From contig NW_027490171.1 in NCBI RefSeq assembly GCF_050948175.1, forward strand, positions 744,001-808,000: a stretch of DNA of 64,000 bases, read 5' to 3'. The position numbers and the translations under genes were made by a program. The notes beneath the pieces are model-generated. The model was not told where the DNA came from and ran no database searches. It was given only the letters and a program-made list of their open reading frames with translations. Source of the stretch: Xylocopa sonorina (taxonomy: Eukaryota > Arthropoda > Insecta > Hymenoptera > Apidae). Below, piece by piece: positions 38,527-50,901 of the stretch. The stretch's first letter is position 1, and every line of letters starts with the position of its first letter.

Positions 38527-40962
38527 TCTCATTTCTATGTTTCATGGTAAGGTATAATATGATTTGCGAAGTGTTATGTATCCGTCGTCTACACTTCTAA
38601 TGAATGTAAATGCGACACTTTCTTGCAAGGAAATAGCGTTTGCAGATGTCTACGTATCGTAGCAATGGATTTCTGATGCTTCCTAAAACGCGATATCGCT
38701 TGTCATTTCTATGTTTCATGGTAAGATATAATATGATTTGCGGAGTGTTATGTATTCCTCGTTTACACTTCAAATGAATGTAAATGCGACACTTCCTAGC
38801 AAGGAAATAGCGTTTGCAGATGTCTACGTATCGAAGCAATAGAGTTCAAATGCTTCTTAAAACGAGATATTGCATCTCGTATCTATGTTTCATGATAAAA
38901 TATAATATTCATTGCGAAGTGTTATGCATTCCTCGTCTACGATTCAAATGAATGTAAATGCGACACTTCTTTGCAAGGAAATAGCGTTTGCAGATGTCTA
39001 CGTATCGTTGCACTAGAGTTCTTATGATTCTTAAAACGCGATATCGCATCTCATTTCTATGTTTCATGGTAAGATATAATATGATTTGCGAAGTGTTATG
39101 TATTCCTCGTCTGCACTTCAAATGAATGTGAATGCGACACTTCCTCGCTAGGAAATAGCGTTTGCAGATGTCTACGTATCGAAGCAATAGAGTTCAAATG
39201 CTTCTTAAAACGAGATATTGCATCTCATATCTATGTTTCATGATAAGATGTAATATTCATTGCGAAGTGTTATGTATTCCTCGTCTACACTTCAAATGAA
39301 TGTGGATGCGACACTTCCTCGCCAGGAAATAGCGTTTGCAGATGTCTACGTATCGTAGCAATAGAGTTCTTAAGATCCTTAAAACGCGATATCGCATCTC
39401 ATGTCTATGGTTCATGGTAAGATATAATATGATTTGCGAAGTGTCATGTATTCCTCGTCTGCACTTCAAATGAATGTAAATGCGACACTTCCTTGCAAGG
39501 AAATAGCGTTTGCAGATGTCTACGTATCGAAGCAATAGAGTTCAAATGCTTCTTAAAACGCGATATCGCATCTCATCTCTATGTTTCATGGTAAGATATT
39601 ATATTATTTGCGAAGTATCATGTATTCCTCGTCTACACTTCAAAAGATTGTAAATGCGACACTTCCTTGCAAGGAAATAGCGTTTGCAGACATCTACGTA
39701 TCGTAGCAATAGAGTTCTTATGATTCTTAAAACGCGATATCGCATCTCATTTCTATGTTTCATGGTAAGATATAATATGATTTGAGAAGTGTTATGTATT
39801 CCTCGTCTACACTTCAAATGAATGTAAATGCGACACTTCCTTGCAAGGAAATAGCGTTTGCAGATGTCTACGTAACGTAGCAATAGAGTTCTTATGATTC
39901 TTAAAATGCGATATCGCATCTCATTTCTATGTTTCATGGTAAGATATAATATGATTTGCGAAGTGTTATATATTCATCGTCTACACTTCAAATGAATGTA
40001 AATGCGACTCTTCTTTGCAAGGAAATAGAGTTTGCAGATGTCTACGTATCGTAGCAATAGAGTTCTTATGATTCTTAAAACGCGACATCGCATCTCATTT
40101 CTATGTTTCATGGTAAGATATAATACGATTTGCGGAGTGTTATGTACTCCTCGTCTACACTTCAAATGAATGTAAATGCGACACTTGCTTGCAAGGAAAT
40201 AGCGTTTGCAAATATCTACCTATCGTAGCAGTAGTGTTCTAATACTTCTTAGAACGCGATGTCGCATCTCATTTCTATGTTTCATGGTAAGATATAATAT
40301 GATTTGCGAAGTGTTATGTATCCGTCGTCTACACTTCAAATGAATGTAAATGCGACACTTTCTTGCAAGGAAATAGCGTTTGCAGATGTCTACGTATCGT
40401 AGCAATGGATTTCTGATGCTTCTTAAAACGCGATATCGCTTGTCATTTCTATGTTTCATGGTAAGATATAATATGATTTGCGGAGTGTTATGTATTCCTC
40501 GTTTAAACTTCAAATGAATGTAAATGCGACACTTCCTAGCAAGGAAATAGCGTTTGCAGATGTCTACGTATCGAAGCAATAGAGTTCAAATGCTTCTTAA
40601 AACGAGATATTGCATCTCATATCTATGTTTCATGATAAGATATAATATTCATTGCGAAGTGTTATGCATTCCTCGTCTACGATTCAAATGAATGTAAATG
40701 CGACACTTCCTTGCAAGGAAATAGCGTTTGCAGATGTCTACGGATCGTAGCAATAGAGTTCTAATGCTTCTTAAAACGCGATATCGCACCTCATTTCTAT
40801 GTTTCATGGTAAGATATAATACGATTTGCGAAGTGTTATGTATTCCTCGTCTACACATCAAATGAATGTAAATGCGAGACTTCCTTGCAAAGAAATAGCG
40901 TTTGCAGATGTCTACGTATCGTAGCAATAGAGTTCTTATGATTCTTAAAACGCGATATCGCA

Positions 40963-41090
40963 TCACATTTCTATGTTTCATGGTAAGGTATAATACGATT
41001 TGGGAAGTGTTATGTATTCCTCGTCTAGACTTTACTCGTCTACGTGTCGTAGCAATAGAGTTCTTATGATTCTTAGAACGCTATATTGCA
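40963..41090 (+). repeat. Truncated 128-bp monomer, lineage A (third copy)
   Basis: Repeats 36,879-37,006 at an offset of 4,084 bp, with the lineage-A markers intact. Confidence 0.92.
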
Positions 41091-42482
41091 TCTCATTCTT
41101 ACGTTTCATGGTAAGATATAATATGATTTGCGAAGTGTTATGCACTCCTCGTCTACGATTCAAATGAATGTAAATGCGACACTTCCTTGCAAGGAAATAG
41201 CGTTTGCAGATGTCTACGTATCGTAGCAATAGAGTTCTTATGATTCCTAGAACGCTATATTGCATCTCATTATTACGTTTCATGGTAAGATATAATATGA
41301 TTTGCGAAGTGTCATGTATTCCTCGTCTACGATTCAAATGAATGTAAATGCTGCACTTCCTTGCAAGGAAATAGCGTTTGCAGATGTCTACGTATCGTAG
41401 CAATAGAGTTCTAATGCTTCTTAAAACGCGATATCGCATCTCATTTCTATGTTTCATGGTAAGATATAATATGATTTGCGAAGTGTTATGTATTCCTCGT
41501 CTACACATCAAATAAATTTAAATGCGACACTTCCTTGCAAGGAAATAGCGTTTGCAGATGTCTACGTGTCGTAGCAATAGAGTTCTAATGCTTCTTAAAA
41601 CGAGATATTGCATCTCATATCTATGTTTCATGATAAGATATAATATTCATTGCTAAGTGTTATGCATTCCTCGTCTACGATTCAAATGAATGTAAATGCG
41701 ACACTTCCTTGCAAGGAAATAGCGTTTGCAGATGTCTACGTATCGTAGCAATAGAGTTCTTATGATTCTTAGAACGCTATATTGCATCTCATTTTTACGT
41801 TTCATGGTAAGATATAATATGATTTGCGAAGTGTCATGTATTCCTCGTCTACGATTCAAATGAATGTAATTGCGACACTTCCTTGCAAGGAAATAGCGAT
41901 TGCAGATGTCTACGTATCATAGCAATAGGGTTCAAATGCTTCTTAAAACGCGATATCGCATCTCATTTTTATGTTTCATGGTAAGATATAATATGATTTG
42001 CGAAGTATCATGTATTCCTAGTCTACACTTCAAATGAATGTGAATGCGACACTTCCTCGCTAGGAAATAGCGTTTGCAGATGTCTACGTATCGTTGCAAT
42101 AGAGTTCTTATGATTCTTAAAACGCGATATCGCATCTCATTCCTATGTTTCATGGTAAGATATAATATGATTTGCGGAGTGTTATGTATTCCTCGTCTAC
42201 ACTTCAAATGAATGTAAATGCGACACTTCCTTGCAAGGAAATAGCGTTTGCAGATGTCTACTTATCGAAGCAATAGAGATCAAATGCTTCTTAAAACGAG
42301 ATATTGCTTCTCATATCTATGTTTCATGATAAGATATAATATTCATTGCGAAGTGTTATGCATTCCTCGTCTACGATTCAAATGAATGTAAATGCGACGC
42401 TTCCTTGCAAGGAAATAGCGTTTGCAGATGTCTACGGATCGTAGCAATAGAGTTCTTATGCTTCTTAAAACGCGATATCGCA

Positions 42483-42610
42483 TCTCATTTCTATGTTTCA
42501 TGGTAAGATGTAATACGATTTGCGAAGTGTTATGTATTCCTCGTCTACACTTTACTCGTCTACGTGTCGTAGCAATATAGTTCTTATGATTCTTAAAACG
42601 CGATATCGCA
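42483..42610 (+). repeat. Truncated 128-bp monomer, lineage B (third copy)
   Basis: Repeats 38,399-38,526 at an offset of 4,084 bp, with the lineage-B markers intact. Confidence 0.92.
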
Positions 42611-45600
42611 TCTCATTTCTATGTTTCATGGTAAGGTATAATATGATTTGCGAAGTGTTATGTATCCGTCGTCTACACTTCTAATGAATGTAAATGCGAC
42701 ACTTTCTTGCAAGGAAATAGCGTTTGCAGATGTCTACGTATCGTAGCAATGGATTTCTGATGCTTCCTAAAACGCGATATCGCTTGTCATTTCTATGTTT
42801 CATGGTAAGATATAATATGATTTGCGGAGTGTTATGTATTCCTCGTTTACACTTCAAATGAATGTAAATGCGACACTTCCTAGCAAGGAAATAGCGTTTG
42901 CAGATGTCTACGTATCGAAGCAATAGAGTTCAAATGCTTCTTAAAACGAGATATTGCATCTCGTATCTATGTTTCATGATAAAATATAATATTCATTGCG
43001 AAGTGTTATGCATTCCTCGTCTACGATTCAAATGAATGTAAATGCGACACTTCTTTGCAAGGAAATAGCGTTTGCAGATGTCTACGTATCGTTGCACTAG
43101 AGTTCTTATGATTCTTAAAACGCGATATCGCATCTCATTTCTATGTTTCATGGTAAGATATAATATGATTTGCGAAGTGTTATGTATTCCTCGTCTGCAC
43201 TTCAAATGAATGTGAATGCGACACTTCCTCGCTAGGAAATAGCGTTTGCAGATGTCTACGTATCGAAGCAATAGAGTTCAAATGCTTCTTAAAACGAGAT
43301 ATTGCATCTCATATCTATGTTTCATGATAAGATGTAATATTCATTGCGAAGTGTTATGTATTCCTCGTCTACACTTCAAATGAATGTGGATGCGACACTT
43401 CCTCGCCAGGAAATAGCGTTTGCAGATGTCTACGTATCGTAGCAGTTGAGTTCTAATGCTTCTTAAAACGCGATATCGCATCTCATTTCTATGTTTCATG
43501 GTAAGATATAATATGATTTGCGAAGTGTTATGTATTCCTCGTCTACACATCAAATGATTGTAAATGCGACACTTCCTTGCAAGGAAATAGCGTTTGCAGA
43601 TGTCTACGTATCGTAGCAATAGAGTTCTTAAGATCCTTAAAACGCGATATCGCATCTCATGTCTATGGTTCATGGTAAGATATAATATGATTTGCGAAGT
43701 GTCATGTATTCCTCGTCTGCACTTCAAATGAATGTAAATGCGACACTTCCTTGCAAGGAAATAGCGTTTGCAGATGTCTACGTATCGAAGCAATAGAGTT
43801 CAAATGCTTCTTAAAACGCGATATCGCATCTCATCTCTATGTTTCATGGTAAGATATTATATTATTTGCGAAGTATCATGTATTCCTCGTCTACACTTCA
43901 AATGATTGTAAATGCGACACTTCCTTGCAAGGAAATAGCGTTTGCAGACATCTACGTATCGTAGCAATAGAGTTCTTATGATTCTTAAAACGCGATATCG
44001 CATCTCATTTCTATGTTTCATGGTAAGATATAATATGATTTGAGAAGTGTTATGTATTCCTCGTCTACACTTCAAATGAATGTAAATGCGACACTTCCTT
44101 GCAAGGAAATAGCGTTTGCAGATGTCTACGTAACGTAGCAATAGAGTTCTTATGATTCTTAAAATGCGATATCGCATCTCATTTCTATGTTTCATGGTAA
44201 GATATAATATGATTTGCGAAGTGTTATGTATTCATCGTCTACACTTCAAATGAATGTAAATGCGACTCTTCTTTGCAAGGAAATAGAGTTTGCAGATGTC
44301 TACGTATCGTAGCAATAGAGTTCTTATGATTCTTAAAACGCGACATCGCATCTCATTTCTATGTTTCATGGTAAGATATAATACGATTTGCGGAGTGTTA
44401 TGTACTCCTCGTCTACACTTCAAATGAATGTAAATGCGACACTTGCTTGCAAGGAAATAGCGTTTGCAAATATCTACCTATCGTAGCAGTAGTGTTCTAA
44501 TACTTCTTAGAACGCGATGTCGCATCTCATTTCTATGTTTCATGGTAAGATATAATATGATTTGCGAAGTGTTATGTATCCGTCGTCTACACTTCAAATG
44601 AATGTAAATGCGACACTTTCTTGCAAGGAAATAGCGTTTGCAGATGTCTACGTATCGTAGCAATGGATTTCTGATGCTTCTTAAAACGCGATATCGCTTG
44701 TCATTTCTATGTTTCATGGTAAGATATAATATGATTTGCGGAGTGTTATGTATTCCTCGTTTAAACTTCAAATGAATGTAAATGCGACACTTCCTAGCAA
44801 GGAAATAGCGTTTGCAGATGTCTACGTATCGAAGCAATAGAGTTCAAATGCTTCTTAAAACGAGATATTGCATCTCATATCTATGTTTCATGATAAGATA
44901 TAATATTCATTGCGAAGTGTTATGCATTCCTCGTCTACGATTCAAATGAATGTAAATGCGACACTTCCTTGCAAGGAAATAGCGTTTGCAGATGTCTACG
45001 GATCGTAGCAATAGAGTTCTAATGCTTCTTAAAACGCGATATCGCACCTCATTTCTATGTTTCATGGTAAGATATAATACGATTTGCGAAGTGTTATGTA
45101 TTCCTCGTCTGCACTTCAAATGAATGTGAATGCGACACTTCCTCGCTAGGAAATAGCGTTTGCAGATGTCTACGTATCGAAGCAATAGAGTTCAAATGCT
45201 TCTTAAAACGAGATATTGCATCTCATATCTATGTTTCATGATAAGATGTAATATTCATTGCGAAGTGTTATGTATTCCTCGTCTACACTTCAAATGAATG
45301 TGGATGCGACACTTCCTCGCCAGGAAGTAGCGTTTGCAGATGTCTACGTATCGTAGCAGTTGAGTTCTAATGCTACTTAAAACGCGATATCGCATCTCAT
45401 TTCTATGTTTCATGGTAAGATATAATATGATTTGCGAAGTGTTATGTATTCCTCGTCTACACATCAAATGAATGTAAATGCGAGACTTCCTTGCAAAGAA
45501 ATAGCGTTTGCAGATGTCTACGTATCGTAGCAATAGAGTTCTTATGATTCTTAAAACGCGATATCGCATCTCATTTCTATGTTTCATGGTAAGGTATAAT

Positions 45601-45742
45601 ATGATTTGCGAAGTGTTATGTATCCGTCGTCTACACTTCAAATGAATGTAAATGCGACACTTTCTTGCAAGGAAATAGCGTTTGCAGATGTCTACGTATC
45701 GTAGCAATGGATTTCTGATGCTTCTTAAAACGCGATATCGCA

Positions 45743-45870
45743 TCTCATTTCTATGTTTCATGGTAAGATGTAATACGATTTGCGAAGTGTTATGTATTCC
45801 TCGTCTACACTTTACTCGTCTACGTGTCGTAGCAATAGAGTTCTTATGATTCTTAGAACGCTATATTGCA
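45743..45870 (+). repeat. Truncated 128-bp monomer, lineage C (second copy)
   Basis: Repeats 33,839-33,966 at an offset of 11,904 bp. One visible difference is AAGATGTAATACG here against AAGATATAATACG there. Confidence 0.91.
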
Positions 45871-46392
45871 TCTAATTTTTACGTTTCATGGTAAGATATA
45901 ATATGATTTGCGAAGTGTTATGCACTCCTCGTCTACGATTCAAATGAATGTAAATGCGACACTTCCTTGCAAGGAAATAGCGTTTGCAGATGTCTACGTA
46001 TCGTACTAATGGATTTCTGATGCTTCTTAAAACGCGATATCGCTTGTCATTTCTATGTTTCATGGTAAGATATAATATGGTTTGAGGAGTGTTATGTATT
46101 CCTCGTTTACACTTCAAATGAATGTAAATGCGACACTTCCTAGCAAGGAAATAGCGTTTGCAGATGGCTACGTATCGAAGCAATAGAGTTCAAATGCTTC
46201 TTAAAACGAGATATTGCATCTCATATCTATGTTTCAAGATAAGATATAATATTCATTGCGAAGTGTTATGCATTCCTCGTCTACGATTCAAATGAATGTA
46301 AATGCGACGCTTCCTTGCAAGGAAATAGCGTTTGCAGATGTCTACGGATCGTAGCAATAGAGTTCTAATGCTTCTTAAAACGCGATATCGCA

Positions 46393-46520
46393 TCTCATTT
46401 CTATGTTTCATTGTAAGATGTAATAAGATTTGCGAAGTGTTATGTATTCCTCGTCTACACTTTACTCGTCTACGTGTCGTAGCAATAGAGTTCTTATGAT
46501 TCTTAAAACGCGATATCGCA
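46393..46520 (+). repeat. Truncated 128-bp monomer, lineage D (second copy)
   Basis: Repeats 34,489-34,616 at an offset of 11,904 bp, with TTCATTGTAAG and GTAATAAGATTTG. It is the last truncated monomer in the window; the register is unbroken until the insertion at 48,261. Confidence 0.91.
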
Positions 46521-48260
46521 TCTCATTTCTATGTTTCATGGTAAGGTATAATATGATTTGCGAAGTGTTATGTATCCGTCGTCTACACTTCAAATGAATG
46601 TAAATGCGACACTTTCTTGCAAGGAAATAGCGTTTGCAGATGTCTACGTATCGTACTAATGGCTTTCTGATGCTTCTTAAAACGCGATATCGCTTGTCAT
46701 TTCTATGTTTCATGGTAAGATATAATATGATTTGCGGAGTGTTATGTATTCCTCGTTTACACTTCAAATGAATGTAAATGCGACACTTCCTAGCAAGGAA
46801 ATAGCGTTTGCAGATGTCTACGTATCGAAGCAATAGAGTTCAAATGCTTCTTAAAACGAGATATTGCATCTCGTATCTATGTTCCATGATAAAATATAAT
46901 ATTCATTGCGAAGTGTTATGCATTCCTCGTCTACGATTCAAATGAATGTAAATGCGACACTTCTTTGCAAGGAAATAGCGCTTGCAGATGTCTACGTATC
47001 GTTGCAATAGAGTTCTTATGATTCTTAAAACGCGATATCGCATCTCATTTCTATGTTTCATGGTAAGATATAATATGATTTGCGAAGTGTTATGTATTCC
47101 TCGTCTGCACTTCAAATGAATGTGAATGCGACACTTCCTCGCTAGGAAATAGCGTTTGCAGATGTCTACGTATCGAAGCAATAGAGTTCAAATGCTTCTT
47201 AAAACGAGATATTGCATCTCATATCTATGTTTCATGATGGGATGTAATATTCATTGCGAAGTGTTATGTATTCCTCGTCTACACTTCAAATGAATGTGGA
47301 TGCGACACTTCCTCGCCAGGAAATAGCGTTTGCAGATGTCTACGTATCGTAGCAGTTGAGTTCTAATGCTTCTTAAAACGCGATATCGCATCTCATTTCT
47401 ATGTTTCATGGTAAGATATAATATGATTTGCGAAGTGTTATGTATTCCTCGTCTACACATCAAATGAATGTAAATGCGACACTTCCTTGCAAGGAAATAG
47501 CGTTTGCAGATGTCTACGTATCGTAGCAATAGAGTTCTTAAGATCCTTAAAACGCGATATCGCATCTCATGCCTATGTTTCATGGTAAGATATAATATGA
47601 TTTGCGAAGTGTCATGTATTCCTCGTCTACACTTCAAATGAATGTAAATGCGACACTTCCTTGCAAGGAAATAGCGTTTGCAGATGTCTACGTATCGAAG
47701 CAATAGAGTTCAAATGCTTCTTAAAACGCGATATCGCATCTCATCTCTATGTTTCATGGTAAGATATAATATTATTTGCGAAGTATCATGTATTCCTCGT
47801 CTACACTTCAAATGAATGTAAATGCGACACTTCCTTGCAAGGAAATAGCGTTTGCAGACGTCTACGTATCGTAGCAATAGAGTTCTTATGATTCTTAAAA
47901 CGCTATATTGCATCTCATTTCTATGTTTCATGGTAAGATATAATATGATTTGCGAAGTGTTATGTATTCATCGTCTACACATCAAATGAATGTGAATGCG
48001 ACCCTTCCTTGCAAGGAAATAGCATTTGCAAATGTCTACCTATCGTAGCAGTAGTGTCCTAATGCTTCTTAGAACGCGATATCGCATCTCATTTCTATGT
48101 TTCATGGTAAGATATAATATGATTTGCGAAGTGTTATGTATTCCTAGTCTACACTTCAAATGAATGTGAATGCGACACTTTCTCGCTAGGAAATAGCGTT
48201 TGCAGATGTCTACGTATCGTGGCAATAGATTTCTAATGCTTCTTAAAACGCGAGATCGCA

Positions 48261-48435
48261 TCTATATTTCTATGTATCATGGTAAGATATAATATGATTT
48301 GCGAAGTGACATGTATTCCTCGTCTACACTTCAAATGAATGTAAATGCGACACTTCCTTGCTAGCAAATAGCGTCTGCGGATGTCTAGGTATCGAAGCAA
48401 TAGATTTCTAATGCTTCTTAAAACGCGATATCGCA
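48261..48435 (+). repeat. 175-bp monomer with a 1-bp insertion
   Basis: The start reads TCTATATTTCTATG in place of TCTCATTTCTATG, adding one base, and is followed by ATGTATCATGG. The preceding monomer ends GCGAGATCGCA. The insertion shifts the reading frame, which is why open minus-strand stretches overlap here. The same combination occurs at 54,178, so the two share an origin. Confidence 0.9.
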
Positions 48436-48465
48436 TTTCATTTCTATGTTTCATGGTAAGATATA

Positions 48466-49683
48466 ATATGATTTGCGAAGTGTTATGTATTCCTCGTTTA
48501 CACTTCAAATGAATGTAAATGCGGCACTTCCTTGCTAGGAGATAGCGTTTGCAGATGTCTACGTATCGTAGCAATAGAGTTCAAGTGCTTCTTAAAACGA
48601 GATATTGCATCTTATATCTATGTTTCATGATAAGATATAATATGCATTGCGAAGTGTTATGCATTCCTCGTCCACGATTCAAATGAATGAAAATGCGACA
48701 CTTCCTTGCAGGGAAATAGCGTTTGCAGATGTCTACGTATCGTAGCAATAGAGTTCTAATGCTTCTTAAAATGCGATATCGCATCTCATTTCTATGTTTC
48801 ATGGTAAGATAGAATATGATTTGCGAAGTGTTATGTATTCCTCGTCTACACGTCAAATGAATGTAAATGCGACACTTCCTTGCAAGGAAATAGCGTTTGC
48901 AGATGTCTACGTATCGTAGCAATAGAGTTCAAATGCTTCTTAAAACGAGATATTGCATCTTATATCTATGTTTCATGATAAGATATAATATTCATTGCGA
49001 AGTGTTATGCATTCCTCGTCTACGATTCAAATGAATGAAAATGCGACACTTCCTTGCAAGGAAATAGCGTTTGCAGATGTCTACGTATCGTAGCAATAGA
49101 GTTCTCATGCTTCTTAAAACGCGATATCGCATCTCATTTCTATGTTTCATGGTAAGATAGAATATGATTTGCGAAGTGTTATGTATTCCTCGTCTACACA
49201 TCAACTGAATGTAAATGCGACACTTCCTTGCAAGGAAATAGCGTTTGCAGATGTCTACGTATCGTAGCAATAGAGTTCTTATGATTCTTAAAGCGCGATA
49301 TCGCATCTCATTTCTATGTTTCATGGTAAGGTATAATATGATATGCGAAGTGTTATGTATCCGTCGTCTACACTTCAAATGAATGTAAATGCGACACTTT
49401 CTTGCAAGGAAGTAGCGTTTGCAGATGTCTACGTATCGTAGCATTGGATTTCTGATGCTTCTTAAAACGCGATATCGCATCTCATTTCTATGTTTCATGG
49501 TAAGATATAATATGATTTGCGAAGTGTTATGTATTCCTCGTCTACACTTCAAATGAATGTAAATGCGACACTTCTTTGCAAGGATATAGCGTTTGCAAAT
49601 ATCTACGTATCGTTGCAATAGAGTTCTTATGATTCTTAAAACGCGATATCGCATCTCATTTCTATGTTTCATGGTAAGGTATA
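48466..49683. repeat. 7-monomer HOR, copy 1 (1,218 bp)
   Basis: Matches the next 1,218 bp closely: rare variants GCGGCACTTCC with GCTAGGAGATAG, CACGATTCAAATG after CTCGTC, ACACGTCAAATG, and AAGATAGAATATG all recur 1,218 bp downstream. The edges are placed where similarity to the other copy begins (about 48.46 kb) and are uncertain by a few tens of bases. Confidence 0.85.
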
Positions 49684-50901
49684 ATATGATTTGCGAAGTG
49701 TTATGTATTCCTCGTTTACACTTCAAATGAATGTAAATGCGGCACTTCCTTGCTAGGAGATAGCGTTTGCAGATGTCTACGTATCGTAGCAATAGAGTTC
49801 AAGTGCTTCTTAAAACGAGATATTGCATCTTATATCTATGTTTCATGATAAGATATAATATGCATTGCGAAGTGTTATGCATTCCTCGTCCACGATTCAA
49901 ATGAATGAAAATGCGACACTTCCTTGCAGGGAAATAGCGTTTGCAGATGTCTACGTATCGTAGCAATAGAGTTCTAATGCTTCTTAAAATGCGATATCGC
50001 ATCTCATTTCTATGTTTCATGGTAAGATAGAATATGATTTGCGAAGTGTTATGTATTCCTCGTCTACACGTCAAATGAATGTAAATGCGACACTTCCTTG
50101 CAAGGAAATAGCGTTTGCAGATGTCTACGTATCGTAGCAATAGAGTTCAAATGCTTCTTAAAACGAGATATTGCATCTTATATCTATGTTTCATGATAAG
50201 ATATAATATTCATTGCGAAGTGTTATGCATTCCTCGTCTACGATTCAAATGAATGAAAATGCGACACTTCCTTGCAAGGAAATAGCGTTTGCAGATGTCT
50301 ACGTATCGTAGCAATAGAGTTCTCATGCTTCTTAAAACGCGATATCGCATCTCATTTCTATGTTTCATGGTAAGATAGAATATGATTTGCGAAGTGTTAT
50401 GTATTCCTCGTCTACACATCAACTGAATGTAAATGCGACACTTCCTTGCAAGGAAATAGCGTTTGCAGATGTCTACGTATCGTAGCAATAGAGTTCTTAT
50501 GATTCTTAAAGCGCGATATCGCATCTCATTTCTATGTTTCATGGTAAGGTATAATATGATATGCGAAGTGTTATGTATCCGTCGTCTACACTTCAAATGA
50601 ATGTAAATGCGACACTTTCTTGCAAGGAAGTAGCGTTTGCAGATGTCTACGTATCGTAGCATTGGATTTCTGATGCTTCTTAAAACGCGATATCGCATCT
50701 CATTTCTATGTTTCATGGTAAGATATAATATGATTTGCGAAGTGTTATGTATTCCTCGTCTACACTTCAAATGAATGTAAATGCGACACTTCTTTGCAAG
50801 GATATAGCGTTTGCAAATATCTACGTATCGTTGCAATAGAGTTCTTATGATTCTTAAAACGCGATATCGCATCTCATTTCTATGTTTCATGGTAAGGTAT
50901 A
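49684..50901. repeat. 7-monomer HOR, copy 2 (1,218 bp)
   Basis: Direct tandem copy of the preceding 1,218 bp. After about 50.9 kb the sequence leaves the pattern (GCGGAGTG and GTCTCCACTTC instead of GCGAAGTG and GTTTACACTTC), so there are only two copies. Confidence 0.85.

Larger units (their letters stand above)
34859..39100. repeat. Region III HOR copy 2 (partial), with two truncated monomers
   Basis: Follows copy 1 at an offset of 5,558 bp up to about 39.1 kb. There it leaves the template: the downstream segment reads GTCTGCACTTC and GTGAATGCGAC instead of the copy-1 sequence at about 33.54 kb. It therefore carries truncated lineages A and B but not C and D. Point differences from copy 1 exist, such as CTTGTAAGG at about 35,757 for CTTGCAAGG. 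Confidence 0.8.
39954..44211. repeat. Region III derived unit, 4,258 bp
   Basis: Positions 35,890-39,360 recur at 39,974-43,444 with an offset of 4,084 bp (22 x 174 + 2 x 128). After about 43.44 kb one extra full monomer makes the offset 4,258 bp, as in 39,599 against 43,857 and 40,220 against 44,478. Lineages A and B of the truncated monomer occur again (40,963 and 42,483). The edges are approximate because the boundary lies inside similar monomers. Confidence 0.8.
44212..47900. repeat. Region III mosaic end: pieces of three earlier units
   Basis: About 44.2-45.1 kb follows 39.95-40.8 kb (offset 4,258 bp). About 45.4-46.8 kb then switches to a copy of 33.5-34.9 kb (offset 11,904 = 64 x 174 + 6 x 128 bp), carrying truncated lineages C and D. 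From about 46.8 to 47.7 kb it follows 42.9-43.8 kb (offset 3,910 bp). A private base at about 46,664 (GGCTTTCTG for GGATTTCTG) separates it from 34.76 kb. Confidence 0.77.
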
